This document shows, one piece after another, positions 62,203 through 64,000 of a DNA stretch of 64,000 nt. The translations under genes were made by a program, and so were the position numbers. The number at the start of each line of letters is the position of its first letter. Positions within the stretch are counted from its first letter, which is position 1. The DNA comes from Marisediminitalea lipolytica (GTDB lineage Bacteria; Pseudomonadota; Gammaproteobacteria; Enterobacterales; Alteromonadaceae): assembly GCF_001758465.1 (NCBI RefSeq), contig NZ_MJIC01000021.1, positions 62,001 to 126,000 of the forward strand, read 5' to 3'. The notes under the pieces were generated by a model. That model had not been told where the DNA came from. It worked only from the letters and a program-made list of their open reading frames with translations, and made no database searches.

Positions 62203-63999
62203 CTATTTTTCGCGGATATGGATAGTTTTGTCGTTGCCCCGGTAAATACCAAAGAATGCTTCAGCGGCAGGTTTGTCATCGTCGTCGATGTCACCGTCAC
62301 CATCCCAGTCGACATTAAGGTAGGTTGACCAGTTCGCCCCGCTGGCTGCTGGCTCCAGGGTGAGTCGCACCGCACCACGAAGTGCTACGCCGTTGTTCAT
62401 CGCCGGGCCAAGGTTGATCATGTCATCCGGGCTTACGCCGCCGGTTATCACACCACTACTGGTTATACTCTGCAAGTAAGCACTTACATCCTGCTCATCG
62501 CTTCCCATGGAAACATTAGCCACCGAAAGCTGACCACTGGATTGGGAAAAACTCAGTGCCGTACAGCTGTCTGCGGTATTTCTGAGCCACTCCCCCTGAT
62601 CGAAATATTCGGTGACCAGCGGTGCAGTCAGGGTTTCGGTTTCAGGGCCAAAAGTATTCTCCAGTCTTAACCGGCCATATCGCATGGGCGTGCCGGTTAT
62701 GGAGCTAACGGTAAAGCCCTGACAACTGCCCGGATAGCTACTGCGATAACAAACCCCGTCGGCATCGGTAAAGAAGGATGCAGCCACTGTCATGCCAATA
62801 TCCGCCTCGAAGGTAGAGCCATTACCCGTACTCGTGCCTGGCGTGGCAATTTTACTGTAGCTTAGCTGAGTATTCAGAATGCTGATTTTGCCTTCACCGT
62901 CGTAATCAGCATTGTCGCTTACCACCGGCGTGTCGCCTTTACTAAGCGTGTTTAAGGCGCCGGTATAAGCGCTGTTATCGCTAAAACTGATGGCATTCAG
63001 ACCGGCGCTGCCTGGTGCCAGTCGCCATAAACTTTCCGAATAATTGCGCGTAATTTGCCCCTTGGCGTTATACGCAGTTACCGTAAACTCCGGCTCGCTA
63101 CCCGTAGCAAAATCAAAGGGCTGGCCAATGTAGGTAAACTGGCCACTACACTGATTATCCAGCTGTGGCGTGGTGACGCTGCTTACATCAAAGTAAGCCG
63201 GAATGATCTTACCCGGCCCCAGCCCGTTGGCACTGATAACATTGCCCAGATAATCCGCATCCTGCACATCCCATGTATAAAAGCCAACATCACTGACATA
63301 GGCCTGAACATAACTCCAGCTACCGTTGTTAAACGCTCCAATATTCACATTTGACCAGCCAGGGCTCACCGCACTGGTTACCGATTGCGCAGCACCGACA
63401 AAAATCTGTGCTTCGGCGGCACTCGATGAAGTGGGCGCAACCCGGGTGAAGTTCATCTGCATGGTGCCCGGTGAGTATCCGGGCAGCACACTGTTGTTAG
63501 CGCCCAGGGCTGTCATAGAAACGCTGAATTCAGCCCCTGCCACCTGCGGGTATGCTGCGGTAGCGCCCAGGTTAATTCTGGCTGGAATACTGTCAAACTG
63601 ATTACTGCCGGATTCAATTGTGACCCCGTTCACCATGGCGCTGGCCGATAGTGCCACCCGTCCTGCATCGGCATAGCGCATGCCGCTCAGGCTGGTTTCG
63701 CCATTAACATTAAACGTTAGGACAACCGAGCTGGTATTTACACCGCTGCCTGCTCCGGCTACTGGAATACTCCCTAAGGGTACTCTACAGGTATCTGTTG
63801 AGTAACCGGTACCGCCATCGATGCAATCGAAGCCCAGATTAACACTTTGCGGCCCGGTTAATAACGCCTGACATACACCAGCATTATTTTGCACCGCGCG
63901 CAGGCCAATGCGGCCTAAGTCTGATTCGGCAATAATGTCCGGCAACGCCTGAGAGTATGGCGCTGCGGTATCGTAAAACTCAAAACCGGCATTCACAAA
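62203..63999 (-). CDS. mshQ: MshQ-like protein, C-terminal part (first of the tandem pair, 5' end outside window)
   Basis: About 598 residues of a DUF6701 MshQ domain, open to the window edge (the frame continues upstream of the GTG at 63996, reading FVNAGFEFYD). It aligns along its whole visible length with the last ~600 residues of the downstream gene, e.g. LPDIIAESDLGRIGLRAV versus LPDLVAESDLGRIGLRAV, and ends with the same acidic loop (DWDGDGDIDDDDKP). The stop codon lies in a short CGCGAA/TTCGCG hairpin. The gap to the next mshQ is 115 bp with no clear terminator, so both are likely co-transcribed. The N-terminal domains of this copy are not visible. Confidence 0.85.
   Translation of the reverse strand, partial: FVNAGFEFYDTAAPYSQALPDIIAESDLGRIGLRAVQNNAGVCQALLTGPQSVNLGFDCIDGGTGYSTDTCRVPLGSIPVAGAGSGVNTSSVVLTFNVNGETSLSGMRYADAGRVALSASAMVNGVTIESGSNQFDSIPARINLGATAAYPQVAGAEFSVSMTALGANNSVLPGYSPGTMQMNFTRVAPTSSSAAEAQIFVGAAQSVTSAVSPGWSNVNIGAFNNGSWSYVQAYVSDVGFYTWDVQDADYLGNVISANGLGPGKIIPAYFDVSSVTTPQLDNQCSGQFTYIGQPFDFATGSEPEFTVTAYNAKGQITRNYSESLWRLAPGSAGLNAISFSDNSAYTGALNTLSKGDTPVVSDNADYDGEGKISILNTQLSYSKIATPGTSTGNGSTFEADIGMTVAASFFTDADGVCYRSSYPGSCQGFTVSSITGTPMRYGRLRLENTFGPETETLTAPLVTEYFDQGEWLRNTADSCTALSFSQSSGQLSVANVSMGSDEQDVSAYLQSITSSGVITGGVSPDDMINLGPAMNNGVALRGAVRLTLEPAASGANWSTYLNVDWDGDGDIDDDDKPAAEAFFGIYRGNDKTIHIREK
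62240..62310. repeat. 71-bp perfect repeat, copy in the upstream mshQ
   Basis: Partner of the repeat at 57043-57113. Direct orientation, 5197 bp apart. Recombination between the two would delete the downstream gene's body and fuse the upstream gene to the same C terminus. Confidence 0.9.
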
Positions 64000-64000
64000 A

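Noticed and set aside
1..64000. Prophage, IS element, integron or CRISPR array
   Set aside because: No transposase, integrase, phage structural gene or regularly spaced repeat was seen on either strand.

Overview
The window looks like a chromosomal segment of a marine gammaproteobacterium of the Alteromonadales, probably Alteromonadaceae. The evidence is the block mshQ-mreB-mreC-mreD-maf-rng-yhdP-nit-tldD, a close match to ArcA, TrmB/RsmC/DarP/YggX/MutY housekeeping genes, two chemoreceptors, and a large TonB-dependent receptor. Base composition appears even (about 48-50% G+C by eye), and no phage, IS element or CRISPR array was seen. Species assignment is inference.

Layout. 1-3.5 kb: the end of an AraC-type regulator, a small P-loop protein, DoxX, an unknown protein and a TetR regulator. 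3.5-4.9 kb (minus): a PagL-like lipid A deacylase, a TlpA-like thioredoxin and an NrtS-like small membrane protein. 5.1-7.9 kb (minus): a complete metallophore-type RiPP operon of the HvfABC/bufferin class (YHS protein, thioredoxin, DUF2282 precursor HvfA, DUF692 enzyme HvfB, DUF2063 partner HvfC), closed by an intrinsic terminator. 8.1-19.1 kb: M19 dipeptidase, aminotransferase, DUF885 lipoprotein, PLP gamma-family enzyme coupled to an NhaC-type antiporter, AlgE-like porin and a chemoreceptor. 19.6-23.0 kb: a Gal80-like Gfo/Idh/MocA protein with an AraC regulator, divergent from glycerol dehydrogenase. 23.2-34.4 kb: secreted HNH nuclease, MFS transporter with divergent LysR regulator, a second chemoreceptor, OmpW, an M20 amidohydrolase divergent from a TonB receptor, and another AraC regulator. 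35.0-35.2 kb: tRNA-Phe with a decayed second copy beside it.

35.3-56.8 kb is mostly core genome: yggX-mutY, an alpha/beta hydrolase, a NUDIX enzyme, trmB-rsmC, glgA, a histidine kinase next to arcA, pmbA/tldE, darP, and the tightly overlapping minus-strand operon mreC-mreD-maf-rng-yhdP-nit-tldD, with mreB upstream. 56.9-64.0 kb holds two tandem mshQ-like genes, the distal end of an MSHA pilus locus. The upstream one runs off the window.

How the genes work together: the strongest accessory theme is envelope and metal or redox handling (the Hvf cassette with thioredoxin and YHS protein, TlpA, DoxX, NrtS, PagL). Nutrient sensing and uptake is a second theme (receptors, porin, TonB receptor with hydrolase, chemoreceptors, many local regulators). 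The most promising items for a second look are the five-gene Hvf cassette, the Gal80-like protein lacking the catalytic lysine, the tandem mshQ genes with a 71-bp perfect repeat, the kinase next to arcA, and the tRNA-Phe 3'-end duplication.
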